From: Flavobacterium notoginsengisoli
Lineage (GTDB): Bacteria > Bacteroidota > Bacteroidia > Flavobacteriales > Flavobacteriaceae
Assembly (NCBI RefSeq): GCF_014207905.1
Contig: NZ_JACHLB010000002.1
Coordinates: forward strand, 787,772 to 851,771
Length of the DNA stretch: 64,000 nt
Reading direction: 5' to 3'
Numbering within the stretch: position 1 is the stretch's first letter; the number at the start of each line of letters is the position of its first letter. Both the position numbers and the translations under genes were made by a program. The notes below the pieces were generated by a model, which saw nothing but the letters and a program-made list of their open reading frames with translations, was not told the origin of the DNA and searched no databases. This document shows, piece after piece, positions 9,080 through 17,562 of this stretch.

Positions 9080-9175
9080 TGAAAATGGATGTGTGAGGGA
9101 TTGAGGCGGTATCCTTTTGTGGAATGAAATGGAACAAAAGATATAGCCGAAAGCCCGACCCGGAGGGGCACACCC
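9080..9175. other. Conserved-looking intergenic element
   Basis: In the 412-base gap 8949-9360. CTTTTGT and ACAAAAG form a 7-bp hairpin (about 9111-9140), followed by a G+C-rich tract (AAGCCCGACCCGGAGGGGC) unlike its A/T-rich surroundings. I recall similar stretches between genes of other flavobacteria, but cannot verify that here. No start codon or coding frame is apparent. Confidence 0.4.
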
Positions 9176-9210
9176 AAATTTTTATTATTATTTAATTTTT
9201 GAGATTTTTT

Positions 9211-9350
9211 AAACACATAGAAACATAGATTTTTCTTTCTTGAAAAGAGAATTGAAAGAAACTAGTTTCTAACACATAGTCCCGATAGCTATGTGATTTT
9301 TAGAAAAGTGAAGCATCTTGATGCAACTAATTCTATGTCTCTATGTGTTA
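9211..9350. repeat. AACACATAG inverted repeat
   Basis: AACACATAGAAACATAG near 9211 pairs with CTATGTCTCTATGTGTT near 9333-9349. A shorter CACATAG...CTATGTG hairpin sits inside (9272-9296). It lies directly downstream of the aldo/keto reductase gene and may end its transcript. Confidence 0.7.
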
Positions 9351-9360
9351 AAAAAAAGAA

Positions 9361-10347
9361 TTAATCTAGCTTAGAAAGCGCTTCATTAATGAAAGTAAGT
9401 TCTGAAGCTGATAAATCGAAATCCATAGTTTTGGCATTTGAAATGGCTTGTTCTGCATTTCTCGCTCCAGCTAATACAATTGCGATTCCTTTTTGTAATG
9501 TTGTCCAACGCAATACCAATTGTGCGATAGAAATGTGTTTGTCGTTTGCCAGTGAACTTAATTCTTCGATTAAGGTTTTTACTTTTTGTAAATCAAATTT
9601 TCCGAAATAGCCATTGCGGTGGTCGTTTTCTTTTAATTTACTGTCGGTGAAATATTTTCCTGTCAATAAACCTCTTTCCATTGGGCTGTACGCAATGATT
9701 CCGATGTTTTCTGCGATGGTAAAAGGAAGCAAGTCTTTCTCGATGCTTCTGTTTAACATACTATAAGCCACCTGATCTGATGCAATCGGAAGTGTTTTTT
9801 GCGCTTCTTTAATTTGTTCAATATTGTAATTGCTTACTCCGAAAGCTTTGATTTTTCCTTGTTGAATTAAGGTTTCAACGGCTTCCATGGTTTCAGAAAT
9901 TGGCGTTGTACTGTCTGGCCAGTGAATTTGCAATAAATCGATGTAATCGGTTTTAAGGCGTTTTAAGCTTTCTTCGATTTCTTTAATTACGTTTTCTTTT
10001 GATGAGTATTTGTAAATAGGCACTTGTTTTCCGTTATCATCAGCATCAAAAAAGAAGTCACCTTTTCCTTTGTTGCTTCCGTCCCAAACTAAACCGAATT
10101 TAGTAAGTAACTGCACTTTTGAACGATCGTAAGGTTTTATAGCTTCTCCGATCATTTCTTCGCTTAGACCAAATCCGTAAAAAGGAGCGGTGTCGATTGT
10201 GGTTACTCCGTGGTCGATAGACGCTTGAACAGATTCTATTGAATCTTTCTTTTCAGTTCCGCCCCACATGGTTCCTCCAATTGCAAATGCACCGTATGTT
10301 ATAGCTGATAATTCTAGTTCTGAATTGCCTAATTTTCTATATTCCAT
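9361..10347 (-). CDS. Aldo/keto reductase
   Basis: 328 residues, the typical size. NADPH-dependent reduction of aldehydes or ketones in the cytoplasm. The catalytic tetrad is recognisable: Asp in TTIDTAPFYGFGLSEEMIG, Tyr in the same block, Lys in KVQLLTKFG, His in DLLQIHWPD. The cofactor end has IAYSPMERGLLTGKY and AIVLAGARNAEQAISN. It is divergent from an AraC regulator with a shared 117-base intergenic region, so that regulator may control it. Substrate unknown. Confidence 0.92.
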   Translation of the reverse strand: MEYRKLGNSELELSAITYGAFAIGGTMWGGTEKKDSIESVQASIDHGVTTIDTAPFYGFGLSEEMIGEAIKPYDRSKVQLLTKFGLVWDGSNKGKGDFFFDADDNGKQVPIYKYSSKENVIKEIEESLKRLKTDYIDLLQIHWPDSTTPISETMEAVETLIQQGKIKAFGVSNYNIEQIKEAQKTLPIASDQVAYSMLNRSIEKDLLPFTIAENIGIIAYSPMERGLLTGKYFTDSKLKENDHRNGYFGKFDLQKVKTLIEELSSLANDKHISIAQLVLRWTTLQKGIAIVLAGARNAEQAISNAKTMDFDLSASELTFINEALSKLD

Positions 10348-10380
10348 GATTGTAATTTTATTTTGATTAATTTAACGAGG

Positions 10381-10442
10381 CAAAATTATACCATTTTTAA
10401 GGTTTTAATTTGGTATATATTTGTCTTTTTTAGGTATATTTG
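10381..10442. promoter_or_regulatory. Divergent promoters of aldo/keto reductase and AraC genes
   Basis: On the plus strand, TTG (10410-10412) and TATATTTG (10435-10442) are 22 bases apart, a good Bacteroidota promoter for the AraC gene. On the minus strand TAATTTTG (10388-10381) is a candidate -7 for the reductase. GGTATATATTTG and GGTATATTTG (10412-10442) are direct repeats and could be the AraC binding half-sites. Confidence 0.5.
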
Positions 10443-10464
10443 CAACTTCAAATAAAAACAAATT

Positions 10465-11310
10465 ATGAAAAAAGAGAATTTATATGAACCTTTTACGGTT
10501 TCTTTTGAAACTTTAAGCGAGTATCCTGATGTGGGTGATCGTCATAATTTCTTTGAATTGGTTTATATTTTAAAAGGAACTGGAAGACAATGTATTAATA
10601 AGAATATTTTTGAATATGATCCAGGACATTTGTTTTTATTGACACCAGAGGACTGTCATAATTTTACTATTGAAACGGAAACGAAGTTTTTCTTTTTGAG
10701 GTTTAATGATATTTATTTGAAAAATTCGAGTCTGCAAAATGAAAATATTCAGCGATTAGAATATATTCTTCAAAATGCAAATCATCAGCCGGGCTGTATC
10801 TTAAAAAATGATCCTGATAAGTGTTTGGTGAAGGTTATGATTGAAGCAATCTGTCGCGAGCATCAGGATAAAGATGTTTACAATCAGGAATTGATTCAGC
10901 AGTTGGTGAATACTTTGATTATAATTGTGGCGAGAAATATTGCGAAATATCTTCCAGAGCAGGTTAACATTGGAACTGAAGCAAAAGCTATGGATATTCT
11001 GCAATATATCCAGAATAATATTTATTTCCCTGAAAAAATTAAAGCGGAATCCATCAGTGATTATTTCGGGATTTCGAATACGTATTTAGGCCGTTACTTT
11101 AAGAAACACGCCAGCGAAACGATGCAACAATATATCAGTAATTATAAAACAAAACTGATTGAACATCGTTTGCAATTCAGTGATAAACGTATTAATGAAA
11201 TTGCGTACGAATTTGGTTTTACGGATGAAAGTCATTTTAATAAGTTCTTTAGAAAGCAAAAGGGATATAGTCCATCTGAGTTTAGAAAGACGATTCGATT
11301 GAGTGCTTAA
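10465..11310 (+). CDS. AraC-family transcriptional regulator
   Basis: 281 residues: N-terminal cupin-like sensing domain (FFELVYILKGTGRQCIN; PGHLFLLTPEDCHNF) and a C-terminal double helix-turn-helix (ISDYFGISNTYLGRYFKKH; INEIAYEFGFTDESHFNKFF; GYSPSEFR). Because it is divergent from the aldo/keto reductase with candidate direct repeats between, it is a likely local activator. The ligand cannot be deduced. Confidence 0.9.
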   Translation: MKKENLYEPFTVSFETLSEYPDVGDRHNFFELVYILKGTGRQCINKNIFEYDPGHLFLLTPEDCHNFTIETETKFFFLRFNDIYLKNSSLQNENIQRLEYILQNANHQPGCILKNDPDKCLVKVMIEAICREHQDKDVYNQELIQQLVNTLIIIVARNIAKYLPEQVNIGTEAKAMDILQYIQNNIYFPEKIKAESISDYFGISNTYLGRYFKKHASETMQQYISNYKTKLIEHRLQFSDKRINEIAYEFGFTDESHFNKFFRKQKGYSPSEFRKTIRLSA

Positions 11311-11329
11311 AAATACAGATTTTACTAAT

Positions 11330-11398
11330 TTCTACGAATTTTTTTGCCACAGATTATAATGATTAAAAAGATTTTTAATCTGTGGTAATTCGTGAAAT
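11330..11398. repeat. GCCACAGATTA palindromic repeat
   Basis: GCCACAGATTA (11346) and TAATCTGTGG (about 11377) form an inner stem. The flanking ACGAATT and AATTCGT add an outer one. It sits between convergent genes, as do the repeats at 5295 and 7375. Confidence 0.7.
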
Positions 11399-11405
11399 AT
11401 GTGTT

Positions 11406-12167
11406 TTAAATAATTTTCTTGATGACACGAAGTTTATGAGTGTGTTTCTTTAGTTCAGGATTATAAATTCCGGTATGGTCTAAACGATCAATTCGTACTT
11501 TTCCACTTGCGTGAATGATGTAATTGTTTTCCATGATGATTCCTACGTGCGTAATATTTCCTTCATCATTATCGAAAAAGGCTAAATCACCAACTTCACT
11601 TTCTTCAATAAAACTTAAAGGTTCGCCTTCAAGTGCTTGTTGTGAAGCATCACGATGGATTTTGTAACCGTTTAATTTGTAAACCATTTGTGTAAAACCT
11701 GAGCAGTCAATTCCGAAAGGTGTTTTTCCTCCCCATAAATATGGAGCATTTAAATACATAAAAGCGGTTTTAATCAGTGCGCTTTTAGGTTTTATACCGC
11801 TGGTTTTAGTTCCTTCAAAATCAAAATTTGAAATATTGATTTCGCTGTTATTCAAAAAAGATAAAGAAGCTCCAAGTGGAATAGGAAGCAATAAATTATC
11901 TGGCGCAGTGATATAATCAATTAAATCAGCATTCAAAATAATAGCTTCTTTGCTTAGCTGATTAAATTGCTGTTCAGAAATTAACTGATATTGTTTAGAA
12001 TCGACCCATCCAACATAGTCATCAAATTGAATTCTTATTTTAGCCCATTGATTATGGCGTTCTAAAATTTCGATATGTTCCCCAAACAAAAGTTGCGTAA
12101 CGATTTCACTTCTGTCACTAGCTTCAGCTCGAACGGGTACTATGGCTAAATTGCAAATTCCAAACAT
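11406..12167 (-). CDS. SH3-NlpC/P60 peptidoglycan hydrolase
   Basis: 253 residues from MFGICNLAIVPVR. The frame extends to 12212, but that start lies inside the terminator hairpin of the upstream thiolase gene, so the internal ATG is better. The N-terminal third is a bacterial SH3-like module (EIVTQLLFGEHIEIL; WAKIRIQFDDYVGWV). The C-terminal part is an NlpC/P60 cysteine peptidase with catalytic Cys in FGIDCSGFTQMVYKLNG, His in GNITHVGIIM and a further polar His in NYIIHASG. It cleaves stem peptides of peptidoglycan. No obvious signal peptide. Confidence 0.88.
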   Translation of the reverse strand: MFGICNLAIVPVRAEASDRSEIVTQLLFGEHIEILERHNQWAKIRIQFDDYVGWVDSKQYQLISEQQFNQLSKEAIILNADLIDYITAPDNLLLPIPLGASLSFLNNSEINISNFDFEGTKTSGIKPKSALIKTAFMYLNAPYLWGGKTPFGIDCSGFTQMVYKLNGYKIHRDASQQALEGEPLSFIEESEVGDLAFFDNDEGNITHVGIIMENNYIIHASGKVRIDRLDHTGIYNPELKKHTHKLRVIKKII

Positions 12168-12187
12168 GTAAGGAAATTTATAAAGTT

Positions 12188-12226
12188 GAAAAATCAGGAG
12201 TTTTAAATTCATAACTCCTGATTTTT
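12188..12226 (-). terminator. Terminator of thiolase gene
   Basis: AAAATCAGGAGTT and AACTCCTGATTTT form a 13-bp stem with a 10-base loop and T runs on both sides, 14 bases after the thiolase stop. Confidence 0.85.
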
Positions 12227-12239
12227 TGAGATATTGTTT

Positions 12240-13418
12240 TTATGCTCTTTCGATAACAATTGCTGATGCACCACCGCCGCCATTGCAAATTGCAGCAGCT
12301 CCAGTTTTAGCATTGTTTTGTTCTAAAACATTCAGTAAAGTTACAATAATACGTGCTCCAGAAGCTCCTAGAGGATGTCCTAAGGAAACAGCTCCACCGT
12401 TTACGTTTACTTTATCATTATCTAGTTTTAGTATTTTTGCATTGGCTAAACCAACTACAGAGAAAGCTTCGTTGAATTCGAAGAAATCAACATCTGAAAT
12501 TGAAATTCCAGCTTTGTCTAAAGCTTTTGGTAAAGCTTTTGCTGGACTTGTTGTAAACCATTTTGGTTCCTGAGCAGCATCTGCATATCCTTTTATGTAT
12601 GCCAAAGGTTTTAGTCCTAATGCATTTGCTTTTTCCTCAGACATTAAAACCAAAGCAGCAGCTCCGTCATTGATTGTAGAAGCATTTGCAGCAGTTACAG
12701 TTCCGTCTTTTGTAAAAACTGGGGATAAAGATGGTATTTTATCTAATTTTACATTAGTATATTCTTCGTCTTTAGAGAATATAATTGGTTCTCCGCGTCT
12801 TTGTGGTACTTCAACAGGAACAATTTCGTTGTCGAATTTTCCAGCATCCCAAGCTTTTGCACTTCTTTCATAAGATTGGATTGCGAAAGCGTCTTGTTCT
12901 TCACGGCTGATGTTGTATTCAGTTGCACATAAATCAGCGCAAACTCCCATTGCGTTGTTATCGTAAGCATCTGTCAAACCGTCTTTTTGCATTCCGTCCA
13001 ACATTGTTGCTGGGCCAAATTTGTTTCCTGCACGCATTTGTACATAATGAGGAATCAAGCTCATGCTTTCCATTCCGCCGGCAACTACAATTTCAGCATC
13101 ACCGCATGAGATTGCTTGAGCGGCAAACATTACAGCTTTCATTCCTGAGGCGCAAACTTTGTTTACTGTTGTAGCAGCAACTTCTTCAGACAAACCAGCA
13201 AAAAGTGCTGCTTGGCGAGCTGGAGCTTGTCCAACGCCTGCCTGAATTACATTCCCCATAAAAACTTCATCAACTAATTTTGGGTCAAGGTTAATTTTAG
13301 AAAGGGCTCCCTTAATAGCGGCAGCGCCTAATTTTGGAGCAGGTACAGTAGATAACCCTCCCATGAAACTTCCGATAGGTGTTCTAACGGCAGAAACGAT
13401 AACAACTCTTTTGTTCAT
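12240..13418 (-). CDS. Acetyl-CoA C-acetyltransferase (thiolase)
   Basis: 392 residues, full length for degradative/biosynthetic thiolases. Joins two acetyl-CoA to acetoacetyl-CoA, or the reverse. Active-site Cys is in NKVCASGMKAVMFAAQ, the His in VNGGAVSLGHPLGASGAR, and the second Cys near the end in AICNGGGGASAIVIE. Other family blocks: GGMESMSLIPHY and FEFNEAFSVVGLAN. A stand-alone gene with its own promoter and terminator. AtoB-like by sequence; the physiological direction cannot be told. Confidence 0.93.
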   Translation of the reverse strand: MNKRVVIVSAVRTPIGSFMGGLSTVPAPKLGAAAIKGALSKINLDPKLVDEVFMGNVIQAGVGQAPARQAALFAGLSEEVAATTVNKVCASGMKAVMFAAQAISCGDAEIVVAGGMESMSLIPHYVQMRAGNKFGPATMLDGMQKDGLTDAYDNNAMGVCADLCATEYNISREEQDAFAIQSYERSAKAWDAGKFDNEIVPVEVPQRRGEPIIFSKDEEYTNVKLDKIPSLSPVFTKDGTVTAANASTINDGAAALVLMSEEKANALGLKPLAYIKGYADAAQEPKWFTTSPAKALPKALDKAGISISDVDFFEFNEAFSVVGLANAKILKLDNDKVNVNGGAVSLGHPLGASGARIIVTLLNVLEQNNAKTGAAAICNGGGGASAIVIERA

Positions 13419-13443
13419 TTTCTGTTTAATATTAGTTATAAAG

Positions 13444-13473
13444 CAAATTTACTGTTTATTTAAATATTTTCAA
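13444..13473 (-). promoter_or_regulatory. Thiolase promoter
   Basis: Read on the minus strand, TTG (13473-13471), 19 bases, TAAATTTG (13451-13444), about 26 bases before the start codon. This fits the Bacteroidota consensus exactly. Confidence 0.65.
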
Positions 13474-13593
13474 ACTTTGTATTGAATAGGGAAGATTTTA
13501 AATTTGAGTGAATTTTTTGTTAATTCTATATGTTTGATTGTGAAGTGGTTTTGAAAAAAGATAAAAAAAAACTAAAAAAACTCAAAAAAAAGC

Positions 13594-13624
13594 TTGTGAG
13601 AAAAGGAATGTTGTTATACATTTG
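13594..13624 (+). promoter_or_regulatory. tRNA operon promoter
   Basis: TTG (13594-13596), 20 bases, TACATTTG (13617-13624). The first tRNA begins 33 bases later. A textbook match to the Bacteroidota sigma factor consensus. Confidence 0.7.
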
Positions 13625-13656
13625 CACTCGCAAAACGGAAGCAATTCCTTGAGCAA

Positions 13657-13740
13657 GGAGAGGTGCCAGAGCGGTAATGGAGCAGATTGCTAATCTGTCG
13701 ACGGGTAACCGTCGCCAGGGTTCGAGTCCCTGTCTCTCCG
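13657..13740 (+). tRNA. tRNA-Ser (anticodon GCT)
   Basis: Acceptor arms GGAGAGG and TCTCTCC, anticodon GCT at 13689-13691 in loop ATTGCTAAT, a long variable arm (GTCGACGGGTAACCGTCG region) as expected for class II serine tRNA, and T loop GGTTCGAGTCC. Discriminator G. No CCA encoded. Confidence 0.95.
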
Positions 13741-13753
13741 CTTAAATTTGCCT

Positions 13754-13828
13754 CGGGGTGTAGCGTAGCCCGGTTATCGCGCCTGCTTTGGGAGCAGGAG
13801 GCCGCAGGTTCGAATCCTGCCACCCCGA
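13754..13828 (+). tRNA. tRNA-Pro (anticodon TGG)
   Basis: Acceptor CGGGGTG and CACCCCG with discriminator A, anticodon stem CCTGC/GCAGG around loop TTTGGGA (anticodon 13789-13791), T arm GCAGGTTCGAATCCTGC. CCA not encoded. Confidence 0.95.
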
Positions 13829-13860
13829 CGAAAACTTTTAGCGATAAAGTTTTTAAAAAA

Positions 13861-13934
13861 GGTTCCATAGCTCAGCTGGATAGAGCAACGCACTTCTAAT
13901 GCGTAGGTCGAAGGTTCGAATCCTTCTGGAATCA
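13861..13934 (+). tRNA. tRNA-Arg (anticodon TCT)
   Basis: Acceptor GGTTCCA and TGGAATC with one G-T pair, anticodon stem ACGCA/TGCGT around CTTCTAA (anticodon 13895-13897), T arm AAGGTTCGAATCCTT. It is the last tRNA before the integrase gene and therefore a candidate integration target. Confidence 0.95.
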
Positions 13935-13967
13935 CTGAAACTGATTTTTTAAATTAGTTTAAACGCT

Positions 13968-14002
13968 GAAAACCCGCATCATTACTACGATGCGGGTTTT
14001 TT
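13968..14002 (+). terminator. Terminator of tRNA operon
   Basis: AAACCCGCATC and GATGCGGGTTT form an 11-bp G+C-rich stem with an 8-base loop and a T tract, 36 bases after tRNA-Arg. Confidence 0.9.
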
Positions 14003-14196
14003 TATTCCCTTTCATGTTTTCAAAAACGCTCAAAAGTGCCCTAATTTTTGTGGATTATTTGTGGCATTTTATCCTTTCAAAAAAAACTGCCACAAAAACT
14101 TATTTAATTTGTTGTTAGCCAGCATGTAAAGATGGTTAACGACTTGATTTAGAGATATTATAATTCGATATTTATTAACTTTTAAATTGTTGAATT

Positions 14197-15510
14197 ATGT
14201 TAGAAAACAGTTTTGGAATCATCTTCTTTTTGAAGAGCTCCGCAAAAAGCACAAGCGAAAGGTATATCTATATCAGGATTACTGTTAATGGCGTGCCTAA
14301 AGAAACCTCCACGAAACGAAAATGGAATGTAAACCGCTGGGAACAGAAAACAGGACGTGCAATAGGAAACAAAGAAGATGCTAAAGCGTTAAATTTCTTT
14401 TTATACTCACTGGAAATTAAACTAAGAAAGCATGCGGATTATCTTGTTGAAAAACAGGAATCTATAAATAGCGTAAAGCTGATCAACTTTATTTTAGGCA
14501 AAACCAGACTGAAAACTACGGTTCTTCAGGAATTTCAGCTCCATAATGATCAGATGCTGGCTTTAGTGAAAAAGGGCGAATATGCCATTGGCACGCACGT
14601 GCGTTTTGAAATATCAAAAAAACATGTCAAAGATTTTATGATGCATAAATACGGAGTGGAAGATATGGAGTTTAATGAGCTTAACTTTGAGTTTGTAAAA
14701 GAATATGAATTTTATCTCAAAACAGTAAAGAACAACGCTAATAATACGGCGCTTAAATACATTACTAATTTCAAGAAAATTGTCCTAACGGCAATGGATA
14801 AAGAACTTTTGACTATTGATCCTTTTAAGCGTTTTAAAGGTAAAAAGACAAGAGTGCTGAAAAAGCCGCTGACGGGTCTTGAATTATCGCTTTTAGAGAA
14901 ACACAAATTTTCTACCGACCGCCTTGGAGTGGTAAGAGATGTTTTCGTCTTTCAGTGTTACACTGGTTTAGCCTATATTGATGTATTCAATCTGAAACAG
15001 TCAGATATAAAAGAGGGTATTGACGGAGAACAATGGATTCTGACTGAAAGACAGAAAACAGGAAGTCCTATTAGTATTCCTCTGCTTCCAAAGGCAACGG
15101 AAATTGTAAATAGATATAGAAATCATTCACTTTGTGTTGAAAGAAATTCAGTGCTTCCTGTGAGTTCAAACCAGAAAATGAATGAGTATCTTAAAGAAAT
15201 AGCTGATTTATGTGGCATTAAAAGCAATTTAAATACCCACAAAGCCAGAAGAACATTTGGAAGCACAATAACTTTAAATAATAATGTGCCAATCCATGTA
15301 GTTAAAGAAATGCTTGGGCATCAATCCGTCAGTCAGACAGAAGAGTATGCCTTAACTGAACAGATTTCTATTGGCCGTGAAATGCAGGGGTTAAAGCAGA
15401 GATTGGCAGACAAGGAAGATGTTTCGAATGAAGTAACTTTAAAAACAATTGAGAGAATGGAGAAAGAGCTGGTTGAAATGAAGAAAAAGCTTAGTTTGAG
15501 GAGACAATAA
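14197..15510 (+). CDS. Tyrosine recombinase/integrase (Bacteroidota mobile-element type)
   Basis: 437 residues. Catalyses site-specific integration or excision. An N-terminal arm-type DNA-binding region (GIIFFLKSSAKS ... RIYIRITVNG-like strand pattern) is followed by a SAM-like core-binding domain and the catalytic domain. Catalytic residues: Arg in FQCYTGLAYIDVFNLK (degenerate box I), Lys in ERQKTGSPISIPL, His-x-x-Arg in NTHKARRTFGST, His in VKEMLGHQSVSQT, and the nucleophilic Tyr in TEEYALTEQ. It lies 262 bases downstream of tRNA-Arg, the expected location at an island edge. Followed by a hairpin terminator. Confidence 0.92.
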   Translation: MLENSFGIIFFLKSSAKSTSERYIYIRITVNGVPKETSTKRKWNVNRWEQKTGRAIGNKEDAKALNFFLYSLEIKLRKHADYLVEKQESINSVKLINFILGKTRLKTTVLQEFQLHNDQMLALVKKGEYAIGTHVRFEISKKHVKDFMMHKYGVEDMEFNELNFEFVKEYEFYLKTVKNNANNTALKYITNFKKIVLTAMDKELLTIDPFKRFKGKKTRVLKKPLTGLELSLLEKHKFSTDRLGVVRDVFVFQCYTGLAYIDVFNLKQSDIKEGIDGEQWILTERQKTGSPISIPLLPKATEIVNRYRNHSLCVERNSVLPVSSNQKMNEYLKEIADLCGIKSNLNTHKARRTFGSTITLNNNVPIHVVKEMLGHQSVSQTEEYALTEQISIGREMQGLKQRLADKEDVSNEVTLKTIERMEKELVEMKKKLSLRRQ

Positions 15511-15534
15511 ATTTTATTGAAAAATGGAAACAAG

Positions 15535-15566
15535 AAAAGTTCCCTTTTTGTTAAAGGGACTTTTTA
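15535..15566 (+). terminator. Terminator of integrase gene
   Basis: AAAAGTTCCCTTT and AAAGGGACTTTTT form a stem with a short TTGTT loop and a T tail, 25 bases after the integrase stop. Confidence 0.8.
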
Positions 15567-16175
15567 TTCTCCGCTACTGCATAATTTCTTTAAATCATTC
15601 ATAAAATGGTTTAAAGAAATTGGTGTATTCTCAAGTTAATTATTTGGCCCTTTGACTCGTAAGTTGTTTGTATGTATTACGATAGTTAAATGCTGACTTA
15701 TGTCTGTAGTATAAAGATAGGTTTTACGTGGAAGATCAGCGCAAATTTAATCTTAAATATCTACATTAAATTATTAGAAAAAGCTTGTTTGCGTTTTGTG
15801 GTATAAAGGTCTTGCCTTTTGGTGTCAAGTCCAGGATGTGACAAGCAGTGGTGGTGGCAGAAGAAATTGCGTAACAGCGCTGATTCCTGTACAAATAGCG
15901 GGAGAACTTCAAAAAAAGAAGGAACTGATCTTGATGCTTGCACGAAAGCAGTTCTGGATAAGCTTAATTTTCTGGGTATTTAAAATAAGAATGCGTTTAA
16001 GTTTTTGGCATCCAGAACAGAGTGTGCAAATATATAGGTTCTATCTTATTTTAATTTCAAAAGACATAAAAAAGCGAATTGGAATGTATTTTATCTTTAG
16101 ATCTCTACAAAAAAAAATATTATTTATGTTTAATTGGTTGATATTTAGTGTTTTATTGTCTTTTTTGTTACTTTT
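15567..16175. other. Intergenic region, no supported gene
   Basis: The 609 bases between the integrase terminator and the next gene hold frames on both strands without a recognisable family, plausible start context or compositional support. Part of it (15830-15990) has a more G+C-rich, codon-like texture and may be eroded coding sequence. Nothing is called. Confidence 0.4.
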
Positions 16176-16775
16176 ATGTCTTTAACCGATTTAAAAATGG
16201 AAACGCCCAGAGATAAGATAGTAATGATTGTTGATAGGCTCGGCATGTCAACGGAAGTAGCTGCTAAAGCAATGAATATTAGAGAGCAGACTTTTAGAGC
16301 TAACAGACGCGGAACATCATCCAGAAACTATTTTAGTGAAAAAAATTATACTGATCTGCTTGATTTCATCATATCTGAAATGGAATATTTAATTACATAC
16401 AGTTTTGTAAACACTAAAAACGCTGATGCTTACGTCTATGTAGCAGATTTAGCGGAAAAAATATTCGAAGATTATCCAATTTCCAGAAAGAAAAAAGGCT
16501 ATAGCCTTTTTGACGAACTGAAAACCGTTGTTAGTTACATGGAAACCAGTGAAGTCTTTTCTGATATGGAAATTTACAGTGAGGTCATAGATGATTTAAT
16601 CAAGAAATCTGCAGCACTGGAGAATGAACTCAATTTTTTCTCTATTAGAAGGTACAATGATTATGCTTGCAAAGGAAAAAAGAAGGAGCATACAATGTGG
16701 ATTGCTTTTATGGATTATCGCAGGCGTAAAGCCGTAAAAGAAGTCTTAAAAAGAAATATAACCATAGAGCCATAG
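16176..16775 (+). CDS. Hypothetical protein with N-terminal helix-turn-helix-like segment
   Basis: 199 residues, no recognised family. Residues about 12-60 (DRLGMSTEVAAKAMNIREQT; TFRANRRGTSSRNYF) look like a small helix-turn-helix. The rest is acidic and helical (VADLAEKIFEDYP; KTVVSYMETSEVFSDMEIYS) and ends in a basic tail (RRRKAVKEVLKR). No signal peptide or membrane segment. Its position between an integrase and transposase debris suggests an accessory regulator of the mobile element. The start may be ATG 16176 or the in-frame ATG 21 bases later. Confidence 0.6.
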   Translation: MSLTDLKMETPRDKIVMIVDRLGMSTEVAAKAMNIREQTFRANRRGTSSRNYFSEKNYTDLLDFIISEMEYLITYSFVNTKNADAYVYVADLAEKIFEDYPISRKKKGYSLFDELKTVVSYMETSEVFSDMEIYSEVIDDLIKKSAALENELNFFSIRRYNDYACKGKKKEHTMWIAFMDYRRRKAVKEVLKRNITIEP

Positions 16776-16875
16776 AGAGAGCTATTAAAGAAGAAACAGT
16801 AATAAAAAATGAGCATTGCGAAACTTCTTTTATGAATTGGCTGCCGTTTTATATGGAGAAGAGCAGAGTCATTTT

Positions 16876-17463
16876 CTATCTGGCCTGGAGGCCAAGTTCC
16901 TTCATATATTTTTTTATTGTAGTAGCAGATATCTCATATCCTGCCTTCTGGAGCACTACCTTAATGCGCTCACTGCCATAGCGCCGCTCGGCATCAAAAA
17001 AGATGGAGGCTATTTTCTGCTGGATTAAGATTTTTCTTTTGTTTGTTTCTGGTACACGCCTGTTTTTCCAATTGTAATAGGATTTTCTGTCTACCCCCAA
17101 AACTTCGCATATTAGCAGGATAGGGTGTTCTTTGCTGTTCATGTCAATATAATGGAAGATGCTGGAATTTCCGTTGCGGATGTATGGGGCGGCATTTTTC
17201 AATATTTGAAATTTTAGGTCCGATCGTTCAATCCTCTTCTGGATTCTGCGGATTTTCTTTTCTTCCTGAGTCAGTTTTTTTAGCTCTATCGTGCCGGAAA
17301 CTCCCCGCAAATCGATGAACTGATACCGTTCCCTCCAGCTGCTCAACGCACCGCGATATAGACCGAGTTCTTTATCCAGTTTTGCCAGATTATCATTTTC
17401 AAAACTTAAGAGTACAGCTTTTTCTATAAAGGCGGTATCGTATCTTTTTCTTGCCAGTTTCAT
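16876..17463 (-). pseudogene. Truncated IS3-family transposase
   Basis: 196 residues from ATG 17463; the frame is open to 17505. It has the N-terminal helix-turn-helix of IS3 OrfA (RKRYDTAFIEKAVLLS; LGLYRGALSSWRERY), a linker (LKFQILKNAAPYI) and the OrfB HTH_21 region (ICEVLGVDRKSYYNWKNR; ERRYGSERIKVVLQKAGYE). It stops at KKYMKELGLQAR, just where the catalytic DDE domain should begin. It cannot transpose by itself. It is similar in layout to the complete transposase upstream, so it may be a broken relative. Confidence 0.8.
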
Positions 17464-17562
17464 TGAAAGTAAGGTATGCATGATTGCTTTTTTATATGCT
17501 TTCATGCCGAATGCTTAATTGAATAAATGCGTATTATTTCTAAAAATGTATTTTAAGTGGTT

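Noticed and set aside
12168..12212. Upstream start for the NlpC/P60 protein
   Set aside because: It lies inside the thiolase terminator hairpin.
15796..16185. 129-codon plus-strand frame after the integrase
   Set aside because: Hydrophobic low-complexity end, no family, overlaps the start of the better-supported gene at 16176; likely chance.
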